From contig NZ_VRYN01000001.1 of assembly GCF_008124605.1 (NCBI RefSeq), forward strand, positions 856,772 through 920,771: 64,000 nucleotides of DNA. The letters run 5' to 3'. The translations under genes were made by a program, and so were the position numbers. The notes beneath the pieces are model-generated. The model saw nothing but the letters and a program-made list of their open reading frames with translations, had not been told where the DNA came from and made no database searches. Origin of the DNA: Halobacterium salinarum DSM 3754. Its GTDB lineage: Archaea; Halobacteriota; Halobacteria; Halobacteriales; Halobacteriaceae. Each line of letters opens with the position of its first letter. Position 1 is the stretch's first letter. This document shows, piece by piece, positions 8,480 to 16,501 of the stretch.

Positions 8480-9816
8480 TGCACCCCGTTGCGCTCACGA
8501 TCGCGGGCTCGGACAGCGGCGGCGGCGCCGGCATCCAGGCCGACCTCAAGACGTTCGAGGCCGGCGACGCCTTCGGCACCTCGGCGATCACCGCCGTCAC
8601 GGCCCAGAACACGCACGGCGTCACCCACAGTGACATCCTTGCGCCCGAGACCGTGCGCGCGCAGATCGACGCCGTCACCACCGACTTCGACGTTTCCGCG
8701 GTCAAAACCGGGATGCTCGGCGACGCCGCCGTCGTCGACGCCGTCGCCACCGCGCTCGCGGAGACGCCGGCACCGGTGACCGTCGACCCCGTGGTCGTCT
8801 CCCAGTCCGGCGACCGGCTGCTCACCGAGTCGGGGATCGCCGCCGTCCGCGACGAGTTGCTCCCCCGCGCCACGCTCGCCACGCCCAACATCCCCGAAGC
8901 CGAGCTGCTTGCCGACACCGAGATCACCGACGAGACCGATCTCCGCGCGGCCGCCGAGGCGGTCTGCGAGCTCGGGCCGGACGCCACACTCCTCACCGGC
9001 GGCCACCTCGACGGCGACCCCGTCGACGTGTTCGCCGGCGACACCACCAGCGCGTTCACCCGCCCCCGCATCGAGACGCCCACCACGCATGGCTCCGGCT
9101 GCACGCTCTCGGCCGCGATCACTGCGCGCCTCGCCCACGGCGACGCCCTGCGGCCGGCGGTCGAGCGCGGTATCGACGCGGTCGCAGCCGCCATCGACGG
9201 CGACCTCTCCGTGGGCGGCGGCGACGGGCCCGTCGACCACCGCCGCGCCACCGCCACACCCACCACGGGAGTCGGCGCCGGGATCAGGGCTGTCCGGGAC
9301 GTGGTTGCGATGCTCGAAGCCGAGTGGCCGCCCGCCCTGGTGCCGGAAGTCGGCATGAACGTCGCGGTTGCACCCCCGGCAGCCACCACGCCCGCCGACG
9401 TGGTCGCCGTTGATGGCCGCCTCCACGCCACCACGCGTGGCGTCCGCGCCGCCGGCGGCATCGAACCGGGGGCGTCGAGTCATATCGCCCGCTTCCTCCT
9501 GGGCGTGCGCGCCCACGACGCCGACGTGACCGCCGCCACCAACGTCCGGTGGAGCGCCGCCCGCGAGGACGCCCTGGGCGACCACTGGGACACCGTCAGC
9601 GTCGACCGCACCACCGAGCCCGCGGACGCCGACGGCACGATGGATTGGACCGCACAACGCGTCATGGCGGACCGCGACAGCGCGCCCGACGCCGTCGTCG
9701 ACTCCGGCGCTGTCGGCAAGGAAGCGATGGTGCGCGTGCTCGCCGCCGACGCGGACGCGCTCACCGCGAAGCTCCGCACGGTGGCCTCACTCGAACGTGA
9801 CGCCGACGTCGCGTAG
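8479..9816 (+). CDS. thiD: Bifunctional HMP/HMP-P kinase and thiamine-phosphate synthase ThiD-ThiN
   Basis: This 445-aa fusion has an N-terminal ThiD domain (residues about 1-260) that phosphorylates hydroxymethylpyrimidine and its monophosphate; the ribokinase-fold signatures are [16 protein letters not shown] near residue 10 and the anion hole [12 protein letters not shown] near residue 207. The C-terminal domain (about 270-445) is ThiN, which in archaea replaces ThiE and joins pyrimidine and thiazole phosphates. With thi4 immediately upstream it supplies three late steps of thiamine synthesis. The 3' end overlaps the convergent npdG gene by 30 bp. Confidence 0.95.
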   Translation: MHPVALTIAGSDSGGGAGIQADLKTFEAGDAFGTSAITAVTAQNTHGVTHSDILAPETVRAQIDAVTTDFDVSAVKTGMLGDAAVVDAVATALAETPAPVTVDPVVVSQSGDRLLTESGIAAVRDELLPRATLATPNIPEAELLADTEITDETDLRAAAEAVCELGPDATLLTGGHLDGDPVDVFAGDTTSAFTRPRIETPTTHGSGCTLSAAITARLAHGDALRPAVERGIDAVAAAIDGDLSVGGGDGPVDHRRATATPTTGVGAGIRAVRDVVAMLEAEWPPALVPEVGMNVAVAPPAATTPADVVAVDGRLHATTRGVRAAGGIEPGASSHIARFLLGVRAHDADVTAATNVRWSAAREDALGDHWDTVSVDRTTEPADADGTMDWTAQRVMADRDSAPDAVVDSGAVGKEAMVRVLAADADALTAKLRTVASLERDADVA

Positions 9817-10455
9817 GTCGTCGTTGTACCGCGCGAGGTTGATCAACAGCGGCGTCAGCGACTCGACCTCCGCGGCGTTCTCCGCCGGCCCGGCGTCCAG
9901 CGCGCGCAGCCCCGTGATGTCGTCTGCGAGCTCCGCCACGCGCGTTCGCGCGCCCTCGTCGTCACCCACAACGAGCGTGTCAGCGTCCAGTTCGGCGTCC
10001 AGGTCCGCGAGCCGGTCGGCCGCGAGGTTGTGGAACGCACCCACCACGTCGACACCGTCGGGTGCGGCGTCCGCCACCAACGCCGTGACGCTGCCCGCCG
10101 ACGGCGGGTTGTAGTGGAGGCCGCGCTCGCCGCTGGCGATGCCGACCGCCGGCGAGATCACCAGCGTGTCCGCGTCGAGCCTGTCCGCGACAGCGCCCAT
10201 GACATCGGTGACGTGGTAGGCGGGCACCGCCACCACTACGACGTCCGCGCGGTCGGCCGCCATCTCGTTGGCGAACCCCGTGAGCTTGCGGTCGACGCCT
10301 TGATCGGCCAACGTGTCCTCGTACGCTGCCGCCGTCTCCCGCGCCTTCTCGGGGTCCCGTGACCCGATCACGATGTCGTGGTCGCTGTCGGTGGCCCACC
10401 GCAGTGCTAGTCCCGCGCCGATGTCGCCGGTTCCGCCGAGCAACGCGATTCGCAT
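9787..10455 (-). CDS. npdG: NADPH-dependent F420 reductase NpdG
   Basis: This 222-aa protein moves hydride between NADPH and coenzyme F420. The N-terminal Rossmann motif is ALLGGTGDIGAGLA, followed by a basic segment (IGSRDPEKA) that suits NADP(H) binding, and the family segments VVVAVPAYHV and GAFHNLAA. I chose the ATG at 10455 because it places the glycine motif near the N-terminus as in the family. A TATA-like box on the minus strand lies near 10481. The gene ends inside the end of thiD-thiN, so the two mRNAs are complementary over 30 bp. Confidence 0.92.
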   Translation of the reverse strand: MRIALLGGTGDIGAGLALRWATDSDHDIVIGSRDPEKARETAAAYEDTLADQGVDRKLTGFANEMAADRADVVVVAVPAYHVTDVMGAVADRLDADTLVISPAVGIASGERGLHYNPPSAGSVTALVADAAPDGVDVVGAFHNLAADRLADLDAELDADTLVVGDDEGARTRVAELADDITGLRALDAGPAENAAEVESLTPLLINLARYNDDLRDVGVTFE

Positions 10456-10543
10456 ACGCCGACGGTCGGCCGGCACCCGAATAAGGATTGCGTGGGCGTC
10501 TCACACCACGGCTTGACGGCTGGTCGCCAGCCGCCCGCCCGTG

Positions 10544-11416
10544 TCACTGCCCGAGAAGCGCCGGCAGATCGTTCACGGAGTCCAGAACGTGGTCGGCACC
10601 GGCGGTGTGGTATTTCTGGCGGCCGGCCTCGCCGGTCAGCCCGCCGGTCAGCACGCCCACCGCGTGGTACTCGCGGCCGGGGTCCGCCTCGCGGGCGTTC
10701 AGCGCCGTCGCCACGTCGTCGAGGGTGTCCCCCACGAACACCACCGAGTCCGCCCCGGTGCGCTCGGCGAGCGCGATCAGCGCCCGGGGGTTCGGTTTGC
10801 CAGCCGCCCAGTCGTCCATCGTGAAGCGGCGCTCTCCCGGGATGTCCAGGCCGACGCGGTCCAAGGCCACGTCGGCTTCGTCGCTGGGCCGCCCGGTCAG
10901 CACGCACACCGGCCAGTCGGCGGTCAGCGCGTCGCCCGTTTCGGGCGCGAGCAAGCGGTCCTCGTCGTGGATGAACCCCGGCGCGGCCAGGTCGGGGTCG
11001 CCGCCCTCGAAGCGGCGGTAGTACTCGGTGCCGAGATACAGCTGCTGGAAAACGTCCCGCAGCCGCTCGGGCTGCCAGGCGTCGCGTACGCGCTCGACGG
11101 CGGCCGGGCCGAGGCTGGCGTCCACGACCGCCTCTGCGCCCGCCAGCCCGCCGCCGTGCTCGGCGATCGCGTCGGTGAACGCGCCCACGCCCCCGATGGT
11201 GCCGTTCTCCCGGGACGCCAGCACCCACAACGCAGCCGCGTCCGTCACCGTCCAGTCGTTGTTGAACCCGCCAGCGTCCTTGAACTGCTGGATGTCAGCC
11301 CGCTCGATGGTGTCGCCGTACACGTGCTCGACGGCCTCCACGATGGCGCGCCGATACGACTCAGCCACGTCCACGAGCACCCCATCCACGTCCAGGACAA
11401 CCGCGTCAACCTCCAT
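10544..11416 (-). CDS. HAD superfamily (subfamily IA) hydrolase
   Basis: This 290-aa HAD-fold phosphatase-like protein has the nucleophile motif LDVDGVLVD near residue 8, the motif II Thr in VCVLTGRPS, motif III Lys in [11 protein letters not shown], and motif [13 protein letters not shown] long helical cap of about 120 residues sits after motif I. It resembles the small clade TIGR01548, which I recall as reported from Halobacterium and cyanobacteria; the substrate is unknown. It lies 32 bp downstream of the UPF0146 gene on the same strand and is probably co-transcribed with it. Confidence 0.85.
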   Translation of the reverse strand: MEVDAVVLDVDGVLVDVAESYRRAIVEAVEHVYGDTIERADIQQFKDAGGFNNDWTVTDAAALWVLASRENGTIGGVGAFTDAIAEHGGGLAGAEAVVDASLGPAAVERVRDAWQPERLRDVFQQLYLGTEYYRRFEGGDPDLAAPGFIHDEDRLLAPETGDALTADWPVCVLTGRPSDEADVALDRVGLDIPGERRFTMDDWAAGKPNPRALIALAERTGADSVVFVGDTLDDVATALNAREADPGREYHAVGVLTGGLTGEAGRQKYHTAGADHVLDSVNDLPALLGQ

Positions 11417-11448
11417 ACGCCGGCTGTCGGGCGCACCCGGCAAGTCAG

Positions 11449-11838
11449 TTACGCGTCCCGCGCCACGAACAGCGTCCCTGACGCCACCGTTCGTCGCTCG
11501 CTCACCGGGACAACGACCGGCTCACCACCCAGCGTCGTGAGATAACACGCCGCGCCGACCGCCCCGGCAACGTCCACGACCGCCCGCTGCAGCTCGGGCG
11601 GACACCGCAGGGCGTACACGGCGTCGGCAGCCTCGTATACGGCCCGCTCGGGGTCCGTGACGTCGTCACGCACGAACCGGACCGTCTCGGGCACTGTACA
11701 CGCCTCGATGTCGGTTGCCGTCACCGCACACCCGCGCTCCGCCAACGCCGCCGCGACGTCCGGTCGCGCTCCGATCCCGACCTCCACAACGCGGCTGTGG
11801 GCCGCCAACACCGCGGCGACCGTCGGTGGCTGTGTCAC
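11449..11838 (-). CDS. UPF0146 family protein
   Basis: This 129-aa protein belongs to UPF0146, a small archaeal family that looks like a truncated methyltransferase-type Rossmann fold: [16 protein letters not shown] near the N-terminus, then VTATDIE, and [10 protein letters not shown] further on. No activity is known. I chose the GTG at 11838 ([11 protein letters not shown]) because the longer reading frame would cross the promoter of the divergent amzA gene. A minus-strand TATA-like GTTAAG at about 11864-11869 is 27 bp upstream, consistent with a leaderless transcript from that GTG. Confidence 0.8.
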   Translation of the reverse strand: MTQPPTVAAVLAAHSRVVEVGIGARPDVAAALAERGCAVTATDIEACTVPETVRFVRDDVTDPERAVYEAADAVYALRCPPELQRAVVDVAGAVGAACYLTTLGGEPVVVPVSERRTVASGTLFVARDA

Positions 11839-11841
11839 GGC

Positions 11842-11860
11842 GGGATGTTTATGCCATCCC
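11842..11860 (+). promoter_or_regulatory. TATA-centred inverted repeat, amzA promoter
   Basis: GGGATG at 11842-11847 pairs perfectly with CATCCC at 11855-11860. The TATA-like TTTATG occupies the spacer (11848-11853), 27 bp from the amzA ATG. The left arm begins only 4 bp from the UPF0146 start codon, so a factor bound here could affect both divergent genes. Confidence 0.55.
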
Positions 11861-11877
11861 ACGCTTAACGGTACCCC

Positions 11878-12399
11878 ATGCGGGTAGACATCGTCCCCGT
11901 CGGCGACGTGCCCGCGCACGTCAAACGGCAGGCATCGTCCAGCCTCCGCTCGGTCTACGACTGCGAGGTCGTCGTTGCCTCCGAACAGGACGTGCCGACG
12001 GCGGCGTACGACGAGGCCCGGAGCCAGTACCGTGCTGCGGAGTTCATCGACACCGCAACCCGGGCCACCAGCGGCGACAAAACCATCGCCATCACGCCCC
12101 ACGACCTCTTCTACCGCCGCCGCAACTACGTCTTCGGGCTGGCGTATCTCGACGGCCGCGGCTGCGTCGTCTCCACGTACCGCCTCCAGACCTCAAGCGA
12201 CGGTGGCTTCTCCAATCGGTCTTCGAGCGACGTCTTCGACGACCGCGTCCGTAAGGAAGTCGTCCACGAACTCGGCCACACGCTCGGCCTCGAACACTGC
12301 GACAACAACCGGTGTGCGATGAACTTCTCGCCCACCGTCCGCGAAGTCGACCGCAAGGAAGAGAACCTCTGTGGGAGCTGCCAGCGCACCGTCTTCTAA
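11878..12399 (+). CDS. amzA: Archaemetzincin
   Basis: This 173-aa zinc metalloprotease is of the archaemetzincin family. The extended zinc motif HELGHTLGLEHC lies near residue 127 and is followed by the four-cysteine second zinc site (CDNNRC, then CGSC near the C-terminus) and the Met-turn CAMNF. The length is typical of the minimal archaeal form and there is no signal peptide, so it should be cytosolic. Physiological substrates are unknown. It is divergent from the UPF0146 gene, with a promoter inside an inverted repeat. Confidence 0.95.
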   Translation: MRVDIVPVGDVPAHVKRQASSSLRSVYDCEVVVASEQDVPTAAYDEARSQYRAAEFIDTATRATSGDKTIAITPHDLFYRRRNYVFGLAYLDGRGCVVSTYRLQTSSDGGFSNRSSSDVFDDRVRKEVVHELGHTLGLEHCDNNRCAMNFSPTVREVDRKEENLCGSCQRTVF

Positions 12400-12415
12400 C
12401 CGCCCTCGGGGCTGG

Positions 12416-13705
12416 TCAGTCCTCGTTCAACTGCTCGGCCCGCCCCGTGGCCTTCGCGGTGACCTCCGGCCGCGCTTCGAAGCTGAAGGCGATCCGCTCG
12501 CCGTAGTCCGGCTCGTGGACCGTTCCCCGGTCGTGGCACCACGACACGAAGGCGTTGCCGGCATCGGTGTTGGGCACCGACAGCGAGACGCGCCTGCGGT
12601 CCGGCAGCGCGTCGGTGAGCCGGTCCCGGAGCGCGTCTAATCCCTCGGCCTCCGTCGCGCTCGTGACGACCGGCGCGTGCCCGGCGTGCTCGGCGAGCAG
12701 CCGGCGTTTCGCGTCGAGGTCCGTGGCGGCGTCCCGCTTGTTCAGGACGGGGACGAGTGTCCCCTCGGCGTCCGCCAGTTCGTCGCGGCTCGCTTCCACC
12801 TTCGCGCGAATCCCCTCGCGGTCGTCGGTCGCGTCCACGACGAGGAGAACGGCGTCGGCCTCCCGGGCGGCCGCGAGCGTCGTCCGGAACGACGACAGCA
12901 GCCAGCGCGGCAGGTCGTCCACGAACCCGACCGTGTCCGTGAGGAGGACGCGGCGCTCGCCGACGGTCGCCCGGCGCGTCGTCGTGTTCAGCGTCTCGAA
13001 CAGTCGGTCGCGGGAGGCTGCCGTGTCGGTGCGGTCGCCGTGGCCGTCGTTCTCGTCGACGGCGAGGTCGTCCGCGAGCCGCCTGAGGAGGGTGGACTTC
13101 CCGGCGTTCGTGTAGCCCGCGAGCGCCACGAGGTCGAAGCCCGACTCCCGGCGGGCCTCGCGGAGGCCGTCGTCGGCGTCGTCGAGCCGGTCCAGTTCCG
13201 CTCGACGGTCCGTGATGCGCTGGCGGTAGTCCGCCTTCAGCTGTGCGGCCGGGCGTTCGCCGCCGCTCCGGAACCCCTGTCGGCCCTGGGTCTCGCCGCG
13301 CTCGACGCGGGCTTGCGCTCGCGGGAGTTCGTACCGGAGTTCGGCGAGCCGGACTTCCAGCCGGGCGCGCTTGGTCTCCGCGCGCTCCCCGAAGATGTCC
13401 AACACGAGGCGCGCGCGGTCGACCACCTCCGCGCCGACGGCCTCCTGGAGGTTGTGCGCGCGCCCCGGGTCGAGGTGGTCGTCGACGACCACGAGGTCGG
13501 CGCTCCGGCGCTCGACCAGGCCTGCGATATCGGCGACCGCGCCGTCGCCGAGGTCGTAGGTCGGGTCGCGGGGCCGCGCCTGCGTGCGTTCCGCGACGAC
13601 CTCGACGCCCGCCGCCTCGCAGAGCGCACGGATCTCGTCGGTCTCGATGGGGGTGTCTGTTCGTCGCTTCGCGACGACCGCTGTCGAATTCCGTCTGTCT
13701 GTCAT
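12416..13705 (-). CDS. hflX: GTPase HflX
   Basis: This 429-aa ribosome-associated GTPase of the HflX family has an N-terminal HflX domain with the conserved pattern LVVVDDHLDPGRAHNLQ and a Gly/Arg-rich linker (GRQGFRSGGERP) near residue 142. Next come a coiled segment and a G domain with P-loop GYTNAGKSTL at 197-206, G3 DTVGFVDDLPRWL and G4 NKRD. HflX proteins split or rescue stalled ribosomes in bacteria. I chose the ATG at 13705 (MTDRRNS) over an in-frame start 10 codons upstream because the residues between lack conservation signals. Confidence 0.92.
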   Translation of the reverse strand: MTDRRNSTAVVAKRRTDTPIETDEIRALCEAAGVEVVAERTQARPRDPTYDLGDGAVADIAGLVERRSADLVVVDDHLDPGRAHNLQEAVGAEVVDRARLVLDIFGERAETKRARLEVRLAELRYELPRAQARVERGETQGRQGFRSGGERPAAQLKADYRQRITDRRAELDRLDDADDGLREARRESGFDLVALAGYTNAGKSTLLRRLADDLAVDENDGHGDRTDTAASRDRLFETLNTTTRRATVGERRVLLTDTVGFVDDLPRWLLSSFRTTLAAAREADAVLLVVDATDDREGIRAKVEASRDELADAEGTLVPVLNKRDAATDLDAKRRLLAEHAGHAPVVTSATEAEGLDALRDRLTDALPDRRRVSLSVPNTDAGNAFVSWCHDRGTVHEPDYGERIAFSFEARPEVTAKATGRAEQLNED

Positions 13706-13766
13706 GTACGCGTGGGTGTCTCGCTGGGTCAGCAACCGGTCCCCGTCGTGACGCCCGCACGCGGCA

Positions 13767-13785
13767 GCCGCCGGCCGCCGGCGGC
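13767..13785 (-). terminator. GC-only hairpin between abce1 and hflX
   Basis: GCCGCCGGC at 13767-13775 pairs with GCCGGCGGC at 13777-13785. It lies about 130 bp downstream of the ABCE1 stop in the 212-bp spacer before hflX. It may end or pause the ABCE1 transcript, but no T-rich tract follows, so the role is uncertain. I see no gene in this spacer. Confidence 0.3.
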
Positions 13786-13917
13786 GGCCGGGTCGGACGC
13801 CCGGCTATCGGTCGAGCACGGTCATATGAACGCCAGCGGCGCCGACCAACAAAACCCTACCGGCCGCTTAGAACCGACGCCGTCACCCGAACGGGGCTCG
13901 CACGCCCCGGCCCGCAT

Positions 13918-15750
13918 TCAGGTCGTGTAGTAGTACTCGCCGTCGCGTTTCTGCTGTTTGTCGAGCTGGCTGTCGGGTTTGTTGATGCGCGGGCGGCCGA
14001 GGCGCTCGTCGCGCCGGAACGTCACGTCGAGGTTCGCGAGGAACTCGTTCATCCCCGAGCGCATCGCCTGGGGGGGCGACGCCTGCCCGTGTTCGGCGGG
14101 CTCGCCGTCGAACACCATCAGCCGGTCGCTCACCAGATCGATCATGTAGATGTCGTGGTCGATCACCATCACGGTGCTCTCGTTGTTCTCCGCGAAGCGC
14201 CGGATGGCGCGGGTCGCGAGCACGCGCTGCTCGACGTCGAGGTGCGCGCTCGGCTCGTCCAACAGATAGAGGTCGGCGTCCTTCGAGAGGGTCGCCGCGA
14301 TGGCGACGCGCTGGCGCTCCCCGCCGGAGAGGTCCGGCAGGCGTTGCTCCATGATCGGATCCAGTTGCAGCGGATCCGCGATCTCGGTCTGCCAGTAGCT
14401 CGTCCCCACGTCGTCCGTGACCGACGAGAGGAACGCGTCGACGCGCATCTGCTGGTCGGCCTCCACGTACTGGGGCTTGTACGCGATGTCCAGCCCCACG
14501 TCGAGGGATGCGCCCGCCTCGCCGCCGACGCTCGACGGCTCCAGGCCGCCCGCGAGCAACTGCGCGAACGTCGACTTCCCGATGCCGTTCGGTCCGACGA
14601 CGCCCAGCACCTCGTTGCGGTTGATGTCGCCGCCCTCGACGGACAGCGTGAACTCGCCGTCGCCGTAGGACTTCGTCATGTCGGGATACGACACGAGCGT
14701 GTCCCGGCGGCTGGCCGACCGGGGGGCGTGCTCCTCGAACTCGATGGCCTCCGGGCGCACGCGCATGTTCTCGTTTTCGAGGTATCCGCGGAGGTACTCG
14801 TTGATGCCGTTGCGGACGCTTTTCGGCGGCGTCACGACGCCGTAGACGGACGGCTCACCGTACGCGACGTGAATGGAGTCCGCCAGCATGTCCAGGACCG
14901 CGAGGTCGTGCTCGACGACGAGCACGGCCTTGTCGGCGTCTTCGGCGAGCTCCCGCACGAGGCGCGCCGCGGTGACGCGCTGGCCGATGTCCAGGTACGG
15001 CGTCAGCTCGTCCACGAAGTAGAAATCGGCGTCTCGCGCGAGCGTCGCGGCGAGCGCGACGCGCTGGAGCTCCCCGCCCGACAGCGAGTCGATCGCCTGA
15101 TCCATCACCGGCCGGATCGACAGCCGGTCGACGAGGTCATCGAGCACGCCGCGCTCGTCGGTCGCCTCCAACAGCTGGCGGGTGTTGCCGTCGAACTGTG
15201 CGGGGATCTCGTCGACGTACTGGGGCTTTTTGGCGACGTCGACGTCGCCGTCCCGGACGGCCGCCAGGTAGTCCTGGAGCTCGGTCCCGCGGTATTCGTC
15301 GACGACCTCGTCCCAGTCGGGCGGCGACTCGTGGCGGCCGAGGTTCGGCGTCACCTCCCCGGCGAGCAAGTCGACGGCCGTCGACTTCCCGATGCCGTTG
15401 GGGCCAAGCAGGCCGGTGACCTTCCCGGACTCCGGCACCGGCAGCCCGTACAGCGAGAAGGAGTTCTCCCCGTAGCGGTGGGTCGGCTGGTCGTCGAGCT
15501 CCTGGGGGAGGTTGATGATCTCGATGGCGTCGAACGGACATTTCTCGACGCAGATCCCACAGGACTCCCCGAGACAGATCTCCTCGCTGATGTGGACTTG
15601 GTCGGGGTCGCCGTCCCCGGCGTCCTCGCCGCGGAGCGTGATGCACTCCTTGCCGGTGCGGTTCGGCGGGCAGTAGTTCGAACACTCGTAGTTACACCGG
15701 TCCGGCTGACACCGATCCAGGTCGACGACCGCGATGCTGTCGTCCGCCAT
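13918..15750 (-). CDS. Ribosome recycling ATPase ABCE1 (Rli1)
   Basis: This 610-aa protein splits ribosomes after termination. The N-terminus carries two 4Fe-4S clusters: CQPDRCNYECSNYCPP near residue 14 and the ferredoxin-like CLGESCGICVEKCP near residue 60. Two ABC domains follow, each with Walker A GPNGIGKST and an LSGGE signature (SLSGGELQRVAL and DLSGGERQRVAI), plus Walker B (YFVDELTPYLD and YLLDEPSAHLD) and the hinge. I chose the ATG at 15750 (MADDSIAVVD) because it gives the family N-terminus. It lies 2 bp after the EMC6-like gene. Confidence 0.96.
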   Translation of the reverse strand: MADDSIAVVDLDRCQPDRCNYECSNYCPPNRTGKECITLRGEDAGDGDPDQVHISEEICLGESCGICVEKCPFDAIEIINLPQELDDQPTHRYGENSFSLYGLPVPESGKVTGLLGPNGIGKSTAVDLLAGEVTPNLGRHESPPDWDEVVDEYRGTELQDYLAAVRDGDVDVAKKPQYVDEIPAQFDGNTRQLLEATDERGVLDDLVDRLSIRPVMDQAIDSLSGGELQRVALAATLARDADFYFVDELTPYLDIGQRVTAARLVRELAEDADKAVLVVEHDLAVLDMLADSIHVAYGEPSVYGVVTPPKSVRNGINEYLRGYLENENMRVRPEAIEFEEHAPRSASRRDTLVSYPDMTKSYGDGEFTLSVEGGDINRNEVLGVVGPNGIGKSTFAQLLAGGLEPSSVGGEAGASLDVGLDIAYKPQYVEADQQMRVDAFLSSVTDDVGTSYWQTEIADPLQLDPIMEQRLPDLSGGERQRVAIAATLSKDADLYLLDEPSAHLDVEQRVLATRAIRRFAENNESTVMVIDHDIYMIDLVSDRLMVFDGEPAEHGQASPPQAMRSGMNEFLANLDVTFRRDERLGRPRINKPDSQLDKQQKRDGEYYYTT

Positions 15751-15752
15751 CG

Positions 15753-16052
15753 TTACAGGCTCACGCCGGCGGTCAGGAGCACGCCCCACGTGACGAACCA
15801 CAGCGCGAACGTCATGAACGCGACGTAGAAGTAGTCTTTCGCGGAGAACTCTCCGATGTCGACGCCGAACGCCCGCATGAGACCAAGCTCGACGATAACC
15901 AGCCCGAGCAACACGAGCAAGCCCATGCGGCTGGTCGGGTCGGAGACGGCCACCTCCGACACGAACGCCGCCACCACCCCGCCGAGCGTGGCGATGGTCG
16001 TGACCGTCAGGCTTCGCCGATGAGCGGCCGTCGGGTCCAGGTTCTCTGCCAT
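15753..16052 (-). CDS. EMC6-like membrane protein
   Basis: This 99-aa protein has three predicted membrane helices (about 19-38, 45-62, 74-96) and a short acidic N-terminus. The pattern resembles the archaeal EMC6-like family, distant relatives of a subunit of the eukaryotic ER membrane insertase complex. A role in membrane protein insertion is an inference from that relationship. It is the first gene of an operon with ABCE1 (2-bp spacing), which links it to translation. A minus-strand TATA-like CTTTTGAGC is near 16075. Confidence 0.75.
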   Translation of the reverse strand: MAENLDPTAAHRRSLTVTTIATLGGVVAAFVSEVAVSDPTSRMGLLVLLGLVIVELGLMRAFGVDIGEFSAKDYFYVAFMTFALWFVTWGVLLTAGVSL

Positions 16053-16182
16053 ACGGTGGTGTGTGGTGGCCGCGCTCAAAAGCAGTTCGCTTGCCGGATG
16101 ACGCCCCACCGACAGGTCACGTGAACAGTTCCCGTGAGACGACTTCCCGGTGCTTTAAGCGCGTGGAGTGTTTCGAATCGTA

Positions 16183-16455
16183 ATGATGGCTGCAGACGAC
16201 AGCGTACTCGAAGACCTCCCACCGAGCGCCAAACTCGTCTTCAAGGTCCTCGAATACGACGGCCCACTCACACAGAAACGCATCGTCGAGGAAACAATGC
16301 TCTCGGCGCGCACCGTCCGGTACGCGCTCGAACGGCTCGAAGACCGTGACGCTGTCGACGAAGACATCTACTTCGCCGACGCTCGCCAGAGTCTGTATGA
16401 TCTCACTCCGGACGCTGCCCCGGAGGACGCCGACGCGGACGCCGAAGCAGCCTGA
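16183..16455 (+). CDS. Winged helix-turn-helix transcriptional regulator
   Basis: This is a 90-aa protein with one MarR/TrmB-type winged-helix domain: the helix-turn-helix segment is GPLTQKRIVEETMLSARTV followed by the recognition helix RYALERLEDRDAV, and the tail is acidic and Ala/Asp-rich. There is no ligand domain. Two ATG codons in tandem (16183 and 16186) can serve as start. A palindromic TATA-like box (GCTTTAAGC, about 16152-16160) lies 26 bp upstream, so the mRNA is probably leaderless. It is divergent from the EMC6-like/ABCE1 operon. Confidence 0.85.
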   Translation: MMAADDSVLEDLPPSAKLVFKVLEYDGPLTQKRIVEETMLSARTVRYALERLEDRDAVDEDIYFADARQSLYDLTPDAAPEDADADAEAA

Positions 16456-16501
16456 GAACTTCGTTCTGACGCCCCACACGCGGCGTCACTGCTGGTCGAC
16501 G

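Noticed and set aside
13243-15828. 861-codon open frame on the plus strand opposite ABCE1
   Set aside because: ABCE1 on the minus strand has full-length family motifs; the plus-strand product is basic and repetitive with no recognisable domain.
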